From Prochlorococcus marinus str. MIT 9301 (GTDB lineage Bacteria; Cyanobacteriota; Cyanobacteriia; PCC-6307; Cyanobiaceae): a DNA stretch of 64,000 nucleotides. The stretch lies in assembly GCF_000015965.1 (NCBI RefSeq), contig NC_009091.1, positions 806,001 through 870,000 of the forward strand, in the 5' to 3' direction. A model generated the notes under the pieces. The model was not told the origin of the DNA. It saw only the letters and a list, made by a program, of their open reading frames with translations, and ran no database searches. This document shows positions 1-8,328 of this stretch, piece after piece; position 1 is the first letter of the stretch; each line of letters opens with the position of its first letter. A program made the position numbers and the translations under genes.

Positions 1-810
1 AGCTCTAATTGTTCTGGGTAATTCATGAAATAGGTAAACACAAGAAATGCATTGAAAACTTTCATTTTCAAAAGGTAATTCCTCAGCATTACCTTTTATC
101 AACTGAATTAAATCTCCATCCAAATCTGAAATATATCTACTTGCTTCTTTTAAGTATGAATCAGATAAATCAATGCCTGTAATTTTTTCTTTAGGAAATG
201 CTGCTCTTAATTGTTTTAATGTTCTTCCTGATCCTGTAGCCACATCAAGTATTTTTATAGAACTTTTTTTTCTATCTCTAAAAATTTCAAGTCCTTCTTT
301 TATTGGCTTAATTATTCTTCTCCTCATTGAGTCGGCACTACCATTGAAAAGTATCTCAACTTGCAGGTCATAAATGCTAGCTGAAAAATCTGATAAATAA
401 CCATCTGTTTGATGATGAAAATTTCTCAAGTAATATTGAGGATAATTATCTTTATCAATTGATTTTGGAAGATCATCAAAGTTTTGTTTTCTGCGTCTAT
501 CCCATGTATTAGGCATATCAAGCCAAATTTTAGGATATTGAGTTAGATATCTAAGCCATGGTTCGTCAAACAATAATTTTTTTGGATATATATTTTTTTC
601 TGCATCATTCCAATCTTCCTCTCTTAATAAATCCATTGAATTTTGGATTTGCATAAGAAGATCTCTGTCTATATTAAAATTTTCAAGTTTAGAATCGGGA
701 AGAATAAAGTTCATTAATCTTGAACTAATCTGCTTGTGAGCGAAACCTGCAATGCTTTTACTTTGTTGTAGCGTTTTATATGCAATTTTTGAAATTGATT
801 CCCTAGCCAT
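1..810 (-). CDS. SAM-dependent methyltransferase (3' end cut by window edge)
   Basis: The frame opens with ATG at 808-810 and stays open for 270 codons to the first base of the window, so the C-terminus is missing. At about residue 185 there is a class I methyltransferase motif I (ILDVATGSGRTLKQL), followed by the acidic motif-II-like DLSDSY and, near the edge, ELPFENESFQCISCVYLFHELP, typical of the Methyltransf_11/UbiE-like group. The first 170 or so residues match no domain I recognise and include aromatic, Trp-rich stretches. It probably methylates a small molecule using S-adenosylmethionine; the substrate cannot be deduced. It is transcribed away from its own start in the same direction as glnA, but the glnA terminator lies between them, so it is probably a separate unit. 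Confidence 0.8.
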   Translation of the reverse strand, partial: MARESISKIAYKTLQQSKSIAGFAHKQISSRLMNFILPDSKLENFNIDRDLLMQIQNSMDLLREEDWNDAEKNIYPKKLLFDEPWLRYLTQYPKIWLDMPNTWDRRRKQNFDDLPKSIDKDNYPQYYLRNFHHQTDGYLSDFSASIYDLQVEILFNGSADSMRRRIIKPIKEGLEIFRDRKKSSIKILDVATGSGRTLKQLRAAFPKEKITGIDLSDSYLKEASRYISDLDGDLIQLIKGNAEELPFENESFQCISCVYLFHELPRTIRA

Positions 811-838
811 TTTTCGATTTATATATGTATATTCCAAC

Positions 839-888
839 AAAAAAAAAATCAATTTGAGAATATTTTGTGATATTTCTCAAATTGATTA
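839..888 (-). terminator. Intrinsic terminator of glnA
   Basis: A perfect 14-bp inverted repeat (847-860 with 874-887; arms AATCAATTTGAGAA / TTCTCAAATTGATT) with a 13-nt loop lies just past the glnA stop. On the minus strand it is followed by a run of ten T residues (839-848 read in reverse, partly within the stem base). This is a textbook rho-independent terminator for glnA and separates it from the methyltransferase gene. Confidence 0.85.
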
Positions 889-912
889 ATTTAAAATATT
901 GTTTTCTTTTAT

Positions 913-2334
913 TTATGCATCGTAATACATGAAGAATTCATGTGGATGAGGCCTTTGTCTTAGTTGTTGTACCTCTTCGTATTTTATATCGATAAAGTTA
1001 TCAATAAAATCTTCAGTAAATACTCCACCAGCTAATAGATAATCCTTATCTGCTTTTAGCGCATTAAGTGAATCATTTAGAGATGAAGGGACTGTATCGA
1101 TTTTTGCAAGTTCATCAGCTGGAAGTTCAAATAAATCTACATCTACTCCATCACCAGGGTCAATTTGATTTTTAATTCCATCAATACCAGCAAGCATCAT
1201 TACAGAGAATGCTAAGTAAGGATTTGCAAGTGCGTCACCTGATCTGAATTCTAATCTCTTAGCTTTGGGGCTTGGTCCTGTTAAGGGTATTCTTACCGCA
1301 GCTGATCTATTACCCTCAGAATAAACTAGATTTACTGGTGCTTCGAATCCTGGAACCAATCGTTTATAACTATTAGTAGTTGGGTTAGTAAATGCTAAGA
1401 ATGATGGCGCATGTTTAAGTATGCCTCCGATGTACCATCTTGCTGTTTGAGATAAATTTGCATATGATCCTTCACCAAAGAATAGTGGCTGTCCACTCTT
1501 CCATAAACTTTGGTGAGCATGCATTCCTGTTCCGTTATCGTTAAAAACAGGTTTTGGCATAAATGTTGCTGTTTTTCCATATTTTTTTGCAACATTTCTG
1601 ACAACGTATTTATAAGTCATAACGTTATCAGCAGCATTTATTAACGAATCAAATTTCATTCCAAGCTCGTGTTGGCCTGCACCAGCAACTTCATGGTGAT
1701 GTTTTTCGGTGGGGATACCTAATTCACCCATAAGAAGTAGCATCTCAGATCTGATATCTTGCGCAGTATCATTTGGAGCTACTGGAAAATATCCTTCTTT
1801 ATATTGTATTTTGTATCCAAGGTTTCCCCCTTCTTCAATTCTCCCTGTATTCCATGGAGCTTCAATAGTATCTACACTATAAAAACAACCTCCTTCTTTA
1901 GAGTCATATCTAACATCATCAAATAAAAAGAATTCTGGTTCTGGTCCAAAAAATGCAGTATCTGCTATACCAGTCGAGTCTAAATATTTTAAAGCCTTTT
2001 GAGCTAATGCTCTTGGACACCTATCATAAGGTTCCCCGCTTCTTGGCTCTTGAATAGAGCAAATCATACTTAAAGTTTTATGTTTATAAAAAGGATCTAT
2101 CCAAGCTGTACTTGCATCGGGAACCATTGACATATCCGAGGCATTAATTGCTTTCCAACCTCTTATTGATGAGCCATCAAATGCCAAACCTTCTGTAAAA
2201 GAATCCTCCTCTATCATGTCTGAGGTAAGGGTTAAATGTTGCCATTTTCCATGAATATCAGTGAATTTTAAATCGATGAGTTCAATTCCTTCGTCTTTAA
2301 TTTGACTTAAAACATCTTGAGGGGATTTAGACAT
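913..2334 (-). CDS. glnA: Glutamine synthetase type I
   Basis: Catalyses ATP-dependent synthesis of glutamine from glutamate and ammonium, the entry step of the GS-GOGAT cycle, in the cytoplasm as a dodecamer. The 473-residue length is normal for GSI. Visible family motifs are FDGSSIRGW (about residue 52), the metal and ATP-binding block [15 protein letters not shown] (about 207-221) and NRSAAVRIP (about 343). The Tyr that is adenylylated in enterobacterial GS lies in an LYDLPPEE context; here the matching segment is [10 protein letters not shown] with Phe near residue 402, so this control is absent. Cyanobacterial GSI is instead controlled by NtcA and, in some species, by small inactivating proteins. 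The gene has an NtcA-type promoter upstream and a strong terminator downstream, so it is monocistronic. Confidence 0.98.
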   Translation of the reverse strand: MSKSPQDVLSQIKDEGIELIDLKFTDIHGKWQHLTLTSDMIEEDSFTEGLAFDGSSIRGWKAINASDMSMVPDASTAWIDPFYKHKTLSMICSIQEPRSGEPYDRCPRALAQKALKYLDSTGIADTAFFGPEPEFFLFDDVRYDSKEGGCFYSVDTIEAPWNTGRIEEGGNLGYKIQYKEGYFPVAPNDTAQDIRSEMLLLMGELGIPTEKHHHEVAGAGQHELGMKFDSLINAADNVMTYKYVVRNVAKKYGKTATFMPKPVFNDNGTGMHAHQSLWKSGQPLFFGEGSYANLSQTARWYIGGILKHAPSFLAFTNPTTNSYKRLVPGFEAPVNLVYSEGNRSAAVRIPLTGPSPKAKRLEFRSGDALANPYLAFSVMMLAGIDGIKNQIDPGDGVDVDLFELPADELAKIDTVPSSLNDSLNALKADKDYLLAGGVFTEDFIDNFIDIKYEEVQQLRQRPHPHEFFMYYDA

Positions 2335-2355
2335 AGTTTTGTAATACCTTATATG

Positions 2356-2397
2356 AAATTAATAACTTGATGATTCTTGTTATGTATCAACGGTAAC
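2356..2397 (-). promoter_or_regulatory. NtcA-activated class II promoter of glnA
   Basis: Read on the minus strand, 2397-2384 is GTT-N8-TAC, a one-base variant of the NtcA consensus GTA-N8-TAC. Exactly 22 bp further on is TAATTT (2361-2356), which fits the -10 form TAN3T. This GTAN8TAC-N22-TAN3T layout is the canonical NtcA-dependent promoter of cyanobacterial nitrogen genes. The -10 ends 21 bp before the glnA ATG, leaving a very short leader. The assignment is from sequence match only. Confidence 0.75.
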
Positions 2398-2547
2398 TTT
2401 TTTTAAGACTTGATGTCTTCTTTTAGTGTTTCAAGTCATAAGTTTAATAATTGTTTACTTAAATATTTAAATTGAATTAATTTCTTTAAATAAATATCGC
2501 TTATATGGAGATATTAGTTTAATTTAAAAGTAATTGAATGTAATGCT

Positions 2548-3732
2548 TTGACGGAAGCAAAAATTATTTCGGCTTTAAATGAAGAGAATTTTTCTCATTT
2601 CTCAAAGACTTATGTTCCCTCTAGACTTTTATTAGGTCCTGGTCCTTCAAACGCACATCCAGAAGTCTTAAGCGCTCTTTCTTTGAATCCTATTGGCCAC
2701 TTAGATGAAGCATATATTTCATTGATGTCTGACGTTCAACAACTTCTTAGATATACCTGGCAATGTAATAATCGTCTGACTCTTCCAATGAGTGGCACTG
2801 GAAGTGCAGCTATGGAAGCCTCAATAGCTAATTTTATAGAGGAGGGAGAAAAAATTCTTATCGCTAAAAAAGGATATTTTGGAGACAGACTTGTTGATAT
2901 GGCAACAAGATATAAAGCAGATGTATCTGTTATGGAAAAACCTTGGGGTGAATCCTTTTCTTATGAAGAAATCAAGTATGAAATAGAAACTAAAAAACCA
3001 GCAATTTTTGCTATCGTCCATGCTGAAACATCAAGTGGGGTTTTACAACCTCTTAATGGAATTGGTGAAGTATGTAGAAAAAATAACTGCTTGTTTTTAG
3101 TTGACGCAGTTACATCCCTCGGCGCTCTTGAACTATTGATAGATGAATGGAAAATAGATTTAGCATATAGTTGTAGCCAGAAAGGATTAAGCTGTCCGCC
3201 TGGACTAAGTCCTTTTACAATGAATAAGAGAGCTGAAGATAAACTAAGTTCAAGAAAAACAAAAGTCCCAAACTGGTATTTAGATTTATCTCTTTTAAAT
3301 AAATATTGGGGTTCTGATCGCGTTTATCATCATACGGCCCCTGTAAATATGAATTTTGCTATTCGAGAAGGTTTACGATTAATTGCAAATGGTGGTTTAG
3401 ATAATGTTTGGTATAGACATAATACTAATGCAAAGAAACTTTGGAAAGGATTAGAAAGTCTAGGCATGGAATTACATGTATCAGAGGATTATAGATTGCC
3501 AACTCTTACAACAGTTAAGATCCCACCTGCAGTAGATGGAGATGGTTTTAGAAATCATCTTTTAAGAAAATTTGGAATAGAAATAGGAAATGGACTTGGA
3601 GAATTGTCTGGTAAGGTTTGGCGCATAGGATTAATGGGCTTTAACTCAAGTGAGGAGAATGTAGATAGATTATTAAACCTATTTGATACTGAATTAAAAA
3701 AATATTCTATTTTTGAGTCCTCAACTTTTTAA
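2548..3732 (+). CDS. Class V aminotransferase (serine/alanine-glyoxylate type)
   Basis: A PLP-dependent fold-type I aminotransferase of 394 residues, related to serine-glyoxylate and alanine-glyoxylate aminotransferases, which recover photorespiratory glyoxylate as glycine. The N-terminal LLGPGPSNAHPEV is the family signature, and SCSQKGLSCPPGL near residue 212 carries the Lys expected to bind PLP. I place the start at TTG (2548): two nearby ATGs (2538 and 2543) each run into a stop at once, and the next in-frame ATG would remove the signature. The family is also often annotated as a soluble hydrogenase subunit, which I regard as a misnomer. Its 3' end overlaps the convergent tadA gene by 26 bp. 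Exact substrates are inferred from family only. Confidence 0.9.
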   Translation: MTEAKIISALNEENFSHFSKTYVPSRLLLGPGPSNAHPEVLSALSLNPIGHLDEAYISLMSDVQQLLRYTWQCNNRLTLPMSGTGSAAMEASIANFIEEGEKILIAKKGYFGDRLVDMATRYKADVSVMEKPWGESFSYEEIKYEIETKKPAIFAIVHAETSSGVLQPLNGIGEVCRKNNCLFLVDAVTSLGALELLIDEWKIDLAYSCSQKGLSCPPGLSPFTMNKRAEDKLSSRKTKVPNWYLDLSLLNKYWGSDRVYHHTAPVNMNFAIREGLRLIANGGLDNVWYRHNTNAKKLWKGLESLGMELHVSEDYRLPTLTTVKIPPAVDGDGFRNHLLRKFGIEIGNGLGELSGKVWRIGLMGFNSSEENVDRLLNLFDTELKKYSIFESSTF

Positions 3733-4222
3733 ACCATAATTGTAAATTTTTACAGCATTCGTCTTCTAAAATACCTCCTACGATTTCCATTTTGTGATGA
3801 GAACTTTTATGCTTCGATAAATCAATTGAGCCGCCCAATCCACCTCTTTTTTTATCGTAGGCCCCAAAAACAACTTTACCCATCCTTGCCTGTATAAGTG
3901 CCGAAGCACACATAGTACATGGTTCTAAATTTGTGATGATAATACATTCATTAAATCTCCAATCATTTTTTATTAGAGATGCCTGCCTTAGTGCCATAAT
4001 TTCAGCATGACCCAATGGATCATTATTTATATTTCTCCTATTAACCCCTCTTCCAATACATCTTCCTCTCTCATCTAAAATTATTGAACAGATTGGTAAC
4101 TCAACTTTTCCAATTTCTTCTGATCTTCTTAAAATAGAACTCATCCATTTGGTGTATTTTAGAGTATTTGTTCCTTTCTGTTCATCATAATTACTATTTA
4201 CATTTTCAAAAATATACCTCAT
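3707..4222 (-). CDS. tadA: tRNA-specific adenosine deaminase
   Basis: Deaminates A34 to inosine in the wobble position of tRNA-Arg(ACG). The zinc and catalytic residues of the cytidine deaminase fold are present: HAE (H72, E74) and PCTMC (C102, C105). Length is 171 residues; the first 26 are extra compared with many TadA proteins, so Met27 is an alternative start. QARMGKVVFGAYDKKRGGLGG is the usual segment after the second motif. It converges on the aminotransferase gene with a 26-bp overlap and diverges from the decarboxylase gene at 4266 with only 43 bp between them. Confidence 0.93.
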   Translation of the reverse strand: MRYIFENVNSNYDEQKGTNTLKYTKWMSSILRRSEEIGKVELPICSIILDERGRCIGRGVNRRNINNDPLGHAEIMALRQASLIKNDWRFNECIIITNLEPCTMCASALIQARMGKVVFGAYDKKRGGLGGSIDLSKHKSSHHKMEIVGGILEDECCKNLQLWFKKLRTQK

Positions 4223-4265
4223 TTACAAATATTAAGAATAAACTTATTAATAGATATCTTATCTG

Positions 4266-5651
4266 ATGACTGAAGATTTAATTAATAAAAAAGATATATA
4301 CTTCCCTTCGTATTCAGGGACTAACGATAACTTAATTACTCTCCTAAACAAAACAACTCAAATTCTTTGTGACTGGTACTCTAAAGCAGATAAAAATGGT
4401 CCTTTACCTTTTGATGAGAGTTTCAATTGTATTATGCCTTCGGAAGATGGTAACTCTGAGGAAGATTTGTTTTCTGAGATTGAATCTCTTTTGAATAATT
4501 CATTTAATCCCGTTCATCCTGGCTCACTAGCTCACCTTGATCCCCCACCATTAATTTTCTCTATTTTGGGAGATTTGATTGCTGCTGGTTTAAATAATAA
4601 TCTTCTTGCATACGAATTATCACCAAGTGTAACCTTGCTTGAGGAATCATTATGCAAATGGATTGCCAAGAAAATAGGGTTTAATGATTCCTCAGGAGGT
4701 ATAGCTGCTAGCGGAGGTACATTAAGTAATCTGAATGCACTTATTGCAGCTAGAAATAATGCTGGATTAGCTACAAATCCTAATTCTGTATTACTTGTTA
4801 GTGAAGATGCTCATTCTTCTTTCGTTAAATGTATAAAAGTAATGGGTCTTGATACTAGGAATCTTGTCAGGATTAAAACTGATAATCATGGTCGAATGGA
4901 TATAAACGATCTGAGAAACTCTTTAGATAAATGTTCAACAGAAAATAAAAAAATATTTGCTATTGTTGCCACTCTTGGGACAACTGTAAGAGGAGCCATT
5001 GATCCTATTAAAGAAATAAGTGAAATCTGTAAACAAAGAAACATATGGTTACATATTGATGGTTCAATTGGAGGGATTTTTGCTATAACTTCTATTCCAG
5101 TAGAAGGTCTAAATAATATTAATCAGGCTAATTCGATAACGATAAATCCACAAAAAATTATTGGTATTACAAAGACTTCATCTTTGTTATTGGTTTCAAA
5201 TATGAGTACTTTAGAAAATACTTTTAATACTGGACTACCTTATATGTCATCTAAAGAAAATATTATAAATAGAGGAGAAATAGGCATACAAGGTTCTAGA
5301 CCTGCAGAGGTTATCAAACTATGGCTTGGGTTACGTTTTTTAGGTCTCAAAGGAATAGAAAATATATTAAAAACATCAATTAAAAGAAAAGAATTTTTTG
5401 TAAAAAATATTAGTAAAAATAAATTTGATATATATTCAGGTCCTCTTCATATTGTTTCATTCTTACCAAATAAACTTGAGCAAAAAGACTCTGATGCATG
5501 GACTCAAACTAAAGTAAATGAACTAAGTAATAATAATTTTATGCTTTCCAGACCAAAATTTAAAGGTAGATATTTTTTAAGGGTTGTCATGGGAAATTAC
5601 AATACAAAGGATTCTCATATTGAAGAACTTTTGAGACTTCTTGATGCTTAA
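4266..5651 (+). CDS. PLP-dependent group II decarboxylase family protein
   Basis: A 461-residue member of the glutamate / diaminobutyrate / aromatic amino acid decarboxylase family (fold type I, PLP). Family blocks are visible: HPGSLAHLDPPPL near residue 80, GGIAASGGTLSNLNAL near 140, HIDGSIGGIFAI near 265 (the Asp pairs with the pyridine N of PLP) and NPQKIIGITKTSSLLL near 293, whose Lys is the probable Schiff-base residue. The usual HKW around the lysine is absent, so this is a divergent branch. The substrate cannot be named; a 2,4-diaminobutyrate or amino acid decarboxylase role is a guess. The small membrane protein gene at 5655 follows after 3 bp. Confidence 0.8.
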   Translation: MTEDLINKKDIYFPSYSGTNDNLITLLNKTTQILCDWYSKADKNGPLPFDESFNCIMPSEDGNSEEDLFSEIESLLNNSFNPVHPGSLAHLDPPPLIFSILGDLIAAGLNNNLLAYELSPSVTLLEESLCKWIAKKIGFNDSSGGIAASGGTLSNLNALIAARNNAGLATNPNSVLLVSEDAHSSFVKCIKVMGLDTRNLVRIKTDNHGRMDINDLRNSLDKCSTENKKIFAIVATLGTTVRGAIDPIKEISEICKQRNIWLHIDGSIGGIFAITSIPVEGLNNINQANSITINPQKIIGITKTSSLLLVSNMSTLENTFNTGLPYMSSKENIINRGEIGIQGSRPAEVIKLWLGLRFLGLKGIENILKTSIKRKEFFVKNISKNKFDIYSGPLHIVSFLPNKLEQKDSDAWTQTKVNELSNNNFMLSRPKFKGRYFLRVVMGNYNTKDSHIEELLRLLDA

Positions 5652-5654
5652 CTA

Positions 5655-5792
5655 ATGAATATGGGAAGACCAAAAATTATTGCAAAAGTAACAGGGTTTA
5701 TCTCTATAGCTATTTGCATTGCTTATTTACTATTAATAACCATCTTTGATTTCAGAACTTATCTAAATGATCAATTATCCAATATTAATTAG
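5655..5792 (+). CDS. Small single-pass membrane protein, 45 aa
   Basis: ATG at 5655 begins a 45-codon frame ending in TAG at 5790-5792. It starts 3 bp after the decarboxylase stop and overlaps the convergent GTPase gene by 8 bp, the spacing seen for real genes in this window. The product has a short basic N-terminus (MNMGRPKIIAK), one hydrophobic helix at about residues 14-31, and a polar C-terminus (FRTYLNDQLSNIN). No function is recognised. Its reality rests on snug placement and sensible membrane topology; sequence conservation cannot be tested here. Confidence 0.6.
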   Translation: MNMGRPKIIAKVTGFISIAICIAYLLLITIFDFRTYLNDQLSNIN

Positions 5793-7284
5793 TAAATGGA
5801 GGTAAACTTTTATTTGATTTAAAATATTTTTTCATTTCAATTTTTGAAATAGCTTCTTTTACGAAATTATTTAAAATATCCTCTCTTTTACTTATTCTAT
5901 AGATCTTATCTACTACTTCTTGAATTCCTCCATCACCCCAATCTTGACCATTTTTAAAATATTCAATCAAACTTAATCCTACTATTCTTATTAACCAGCC
6001 TGCTGTAACTGATTGTATAGATTTAGATAATATTATTTTAGTCAAGCTTGTAGCTAAAGCAGGAGAAAGAATGGCGAGACCCCCTTTTAATATTCCTTGT
6101 TTAGCCAATACACTTAGCAATGAAGTCGCCAAATCTTTTGCATCTTTTTTTGTAAGTTTTATTTCATATATTTTTGATAACTCCATTATCATTTGAAGGT
6201 TTACGGAGGTAGTAGTAAGAAAATCAACAGCTGGTAATGGATTAACTAGTATTACGCCTCCTGTTATCCACATATATTTTTTAATAACTTTATTGGACAT
6301 TAAATATCTTTGTTCTTGTACGAAATTTTTACTTTTAATACCTAACTTATTTGAGCGAAAAAGAATATTATCAGCCAATAACTCTTCACCATTATTATCG
6401 AGGGTTTCAATTATTTCTCTAAATAAACTTCCTACCTCAGGGATTAAATTTAAAGAATCAGATTTTGTATAGGTAGATTTTTGAGGGACCGCAATTGTTT
6501 GAACGACGGATATTTTATTTTTTATAGCGGATGTTATGGAAATTATATTTTCTTTGATAAGGTTATTTTCATCTCTAGACCTCAAATCACATTTATTTAG
6601 AACTATTATTATTTTTTTCCTTAATTTCAATAATTCTTTAATTAAATAGTTTTCGTATTTATTTATGTCCTGATCTAACACAAAAAGAACTAAGTCAGAA
6701 TTTGATGCTTGTATTATTGTTGCTTTTTCTCTTTCTTCACCTAATTTAGATGGTTCAAATAAACCTGGAGTATCTAAAATATTAATATTTCTTTTTAAAA
6801 TCGGTATACGAATTTTATAGCTATTAATTTGCTTAGTTGTACCTATTTTTGCTGAGGTTTCTCCTACAATATTTTTCAATAAGGATCTTGCTATAGATGT
6901 TTTTCCTGAGGAACCTGCTCCAAAAAGAGTAACTTTATAATCTCCTGTTTTTAATTGGGACTCTAGTTTATTTTTTTGGTAATTTAACAATTCAGCTTTT
7001 ACTTTATCGCTAATTTTTTTGTTAATTTTCTCGACTCCTTCCAAACTTATCTTGGCAGCCCCATATGCATTTTTGAATGAAAGTGTATTTTTTTTATTTT
7101 TATATATAACTTTATAAACTATTTTTTTAAATAATTTTTTATCAATATTATAAAAAGTATAAATAATTATAATTAAAAATAAAAGAGTATAAATATTTAC
7201 TATTCTTACAAATATAGAAAATAAAATATAAAGAAATAATATCAATACTACATACTTTATGTACTTTAATTTCAAGTAATTCAT
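5785..7284 (-). CDS. Membrane-anchored GTPase with DUF697-like C-terminus
   Basis: An Era/TrmE-like small GTPase domain sits in the middle: P-loop GAGSSGKT near residue 123, then DTPG in the switch II region, LVLFVLDQD, and NKCD for guanine specificity. The N-terminus holds hydrophobic segments (about residues 10-50), and the C-terminal third is hydrophobic and Ala/Ser-rich with a PLPAVDFLTTTSVN segment as in DUF697/YcjF-type proteins, suggesting membrane association. I chose ATG at 7284, one base past the lspA stop (TAA-A-ATG). The frame extends to an ATG at 7353 inside lspA, adding 23 residues, but that would need a 68-bp overlap. It is last in the bioY-lspA-GTPase run. The cellular role is unknown; a function in envelope or plastid-like membrane dynamics is only conjecture. 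Confidence 0.85.
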   Translation of the reverse strand: MNYLKLKYIKYVVLILFLYILFSIFVRIVNIYTLLFLIIIIYTFYNIDKKLFKKIVYKVIYKNKKNTLSFKNAYGAAKISLEGVEKINKKISDKVKAELLNYQKNKLESQLKTGDYKVTLFGAGSSGKTSIARSLLKNIVGETSAKIGTTKQINSYKIRIPILKRNINILDTPGLFEPSKLGEEREKATIIQASNSDLVLFVLDQDINKYENYLIKELLKLRKKIIIVLNKCDLRSRDENNLIKENIISITSAIKNKISVVQTIAVPQKSTYTKSDSLNLIPEVGSLFREIIETLDNNGEELLADNILFRSNKLGIKSKNFVQEQRYLMSNKVIKKYMWITGGVILVNPLPAVDFLTTTSVNLQMIMELSKIYEIKLTKKDAKDLATSLLSVLAKQGILKGGLAILSPALATSLTKIILSKSIQSVTAGWLIRIVGLSLIEYFKNGQDWGDGGIQEVVDKIYRISKREDILNNFVKEAISKIEMKKYFKSNKSLPPFTN

Positions 7285-7285
7285 T

Positions 7286-7744
7286 TTATCGATTATTTTT
7301 AAAAATGTTATACAGTAAAATAATGAACCCAATATTAATAGATATATCAGCAATATTAAATACTGGAAAATTTATAATATTTAAATTTATAAAATCAACT
7401 ACAAAACCTTTATATATCCTATCTATACCATTACCAATAGTTCCTCCAAGAATAAAGCTATAAGAATATAGATCTAATGAGTTTAAAGTATTCTTCCTAA
7501 ACATTAAATAAATAATTAATATAGAGAAAAAAATACTTATTAAAGATAAAAATACTCTACTACCACTAAATATATTAAATGCTGCTCCGTAATTTTTTAC
7601 AAAGTCTAATTTGAATAAAAGAAAATCTTTATTTAAAAAAATTTTATGATTATAAAATATAAAATATTTCGTAAACTGATCTATTAGAACAATAAAAATA
7701 CTTAATGAAAAAAAATATAATTTTGTTTGTATTTTATTAATCAT
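7286..7744 (-). CDS. lspA: Lipoprotein signal peptidase (signal peptidase II)
   Basis: An inner-membrane aspartyl protease that cuts signal peptides from prolipoproteins after lipid attachment. At 152 residues it has normal length and four hydrophobic helices. The family blocks are all present: IDQFTKYF near residue 21, NYGAAFNIFSG at 51-61, GNGIDRIYKGFVVDF at 105-118 and FNIADISINIG at 129-139. D117 and D133 are the expected catalytic pair. A substrate candidate in the same window is the LptC-like lipoprotein at 60488. The start ATG overlaps the bioY stop by one base (TAATG), so the two are translationally coupled. Confidence 0.96.
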   Translation of the reverse strand: MINKIQTKLYFFSLSIFIVLIDQFTKYFIFYNHKIFLNKDFLLFKLDFVKNYGAAFNIFSGSRVFLSLISIFFSILIIYLMFRKNTLNSLDLYSYSFILGGTIGNGIDRIYKGFVVDFINLNIINFPVFNIADISINIGFIILLYNIFKNNR

Positions 7745-8313
7745 TATTTGTTATGTTTTAAACGTTCTATAGGTTTAATAAGTAATAAAAGTGGAAAAAG
7801 CATTAAAAAATGATATCCAATCTTACCTAATGAGTATTTCCCTAAATTATATAAAAATAAATTAAATTGACTGTACAATATTATTTGTACGAAGTTGTAT
7901 AATATTCCAGTTAAATGCATAGCAACTATTGCTATTAATCCGTTTTTTAAAAAACTTCTAACGTTTATTTTATTTCTATTGTTTAAATTATCAATTATTT
8001 TGATTAATGGATAATAACCTAATAAATAACCAAAATTTGGAGTGAGCAAATAACCCATTGAACCTCCTTGATGAAAGATAGGAAATATAAATAACCCCAA
8101 AATTATATATATAGAAAATGCTCTGAAAACAACCTTTTTATGGAATATAAGTGTTAATAAAATTACGGTTGGAATTTGCCATGTGATAGGCAACTCAAAG
8201 TTATTGCTAGATTTATAGATAAAAGGTAGAGGAATATAAACAGGTATCATTGATGTTATTACAAGTGATTGAAGACTCACCAGTATCTCAATTAATTTAT
8301 AAAAATTGAGCAT
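7744..8313 (-). CDS. bioY: BioY-family membrane protein (putative biotin ECF S-component)
   Basis: BioY is the substrate-binding membrane subunit of energy-coupling factor biotin importers. This 189-residue protein has about six hydrophobic segments and the BioY core signature GGSMGYLLTPNFGYLLGYYPL (approximately residues 83-103), resembling the family pattern GG-x-YL-x-GP-x-GYL-x-GF. The match is divergent, so biotin specificity is inferred. No ECF ATPase or T-subunit gene is nearby. The gene is very AT-rich, and its TAA overlaps the lspA ATG. It begins 15 bp after the end of the MacB-like permease gene, so it may be read with pyk and that permease. Confidence 0.7.
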   Translation of the reverse strand: MLNFYKLIEILVSLQSLVITSMIPVYIPLPFIYKSSNNFELPITWQIPTVILLTLIFHKKVVFRAFSIYIILGLFIFPIFHQGGSMGYLLTPNFGYLLGYYPLIKIIDNLNNRNKINVRSFLKNGLIAIVAMHLTGILYNFVQIILYSQFNLFLYNLGKYSLGKIGYHFLMLFPLLLLIKPIERLKHNK

Positions 8314-8328
8314 TATTATAAATTCTAT

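Noticed and set aside
7285..7353. Upstream ATG for the membrane GTPase
   Set aside because: It would start 68 bp inside lspA; the ATG at 7284 directly follows the lspA stop, matching the packing style of the window.
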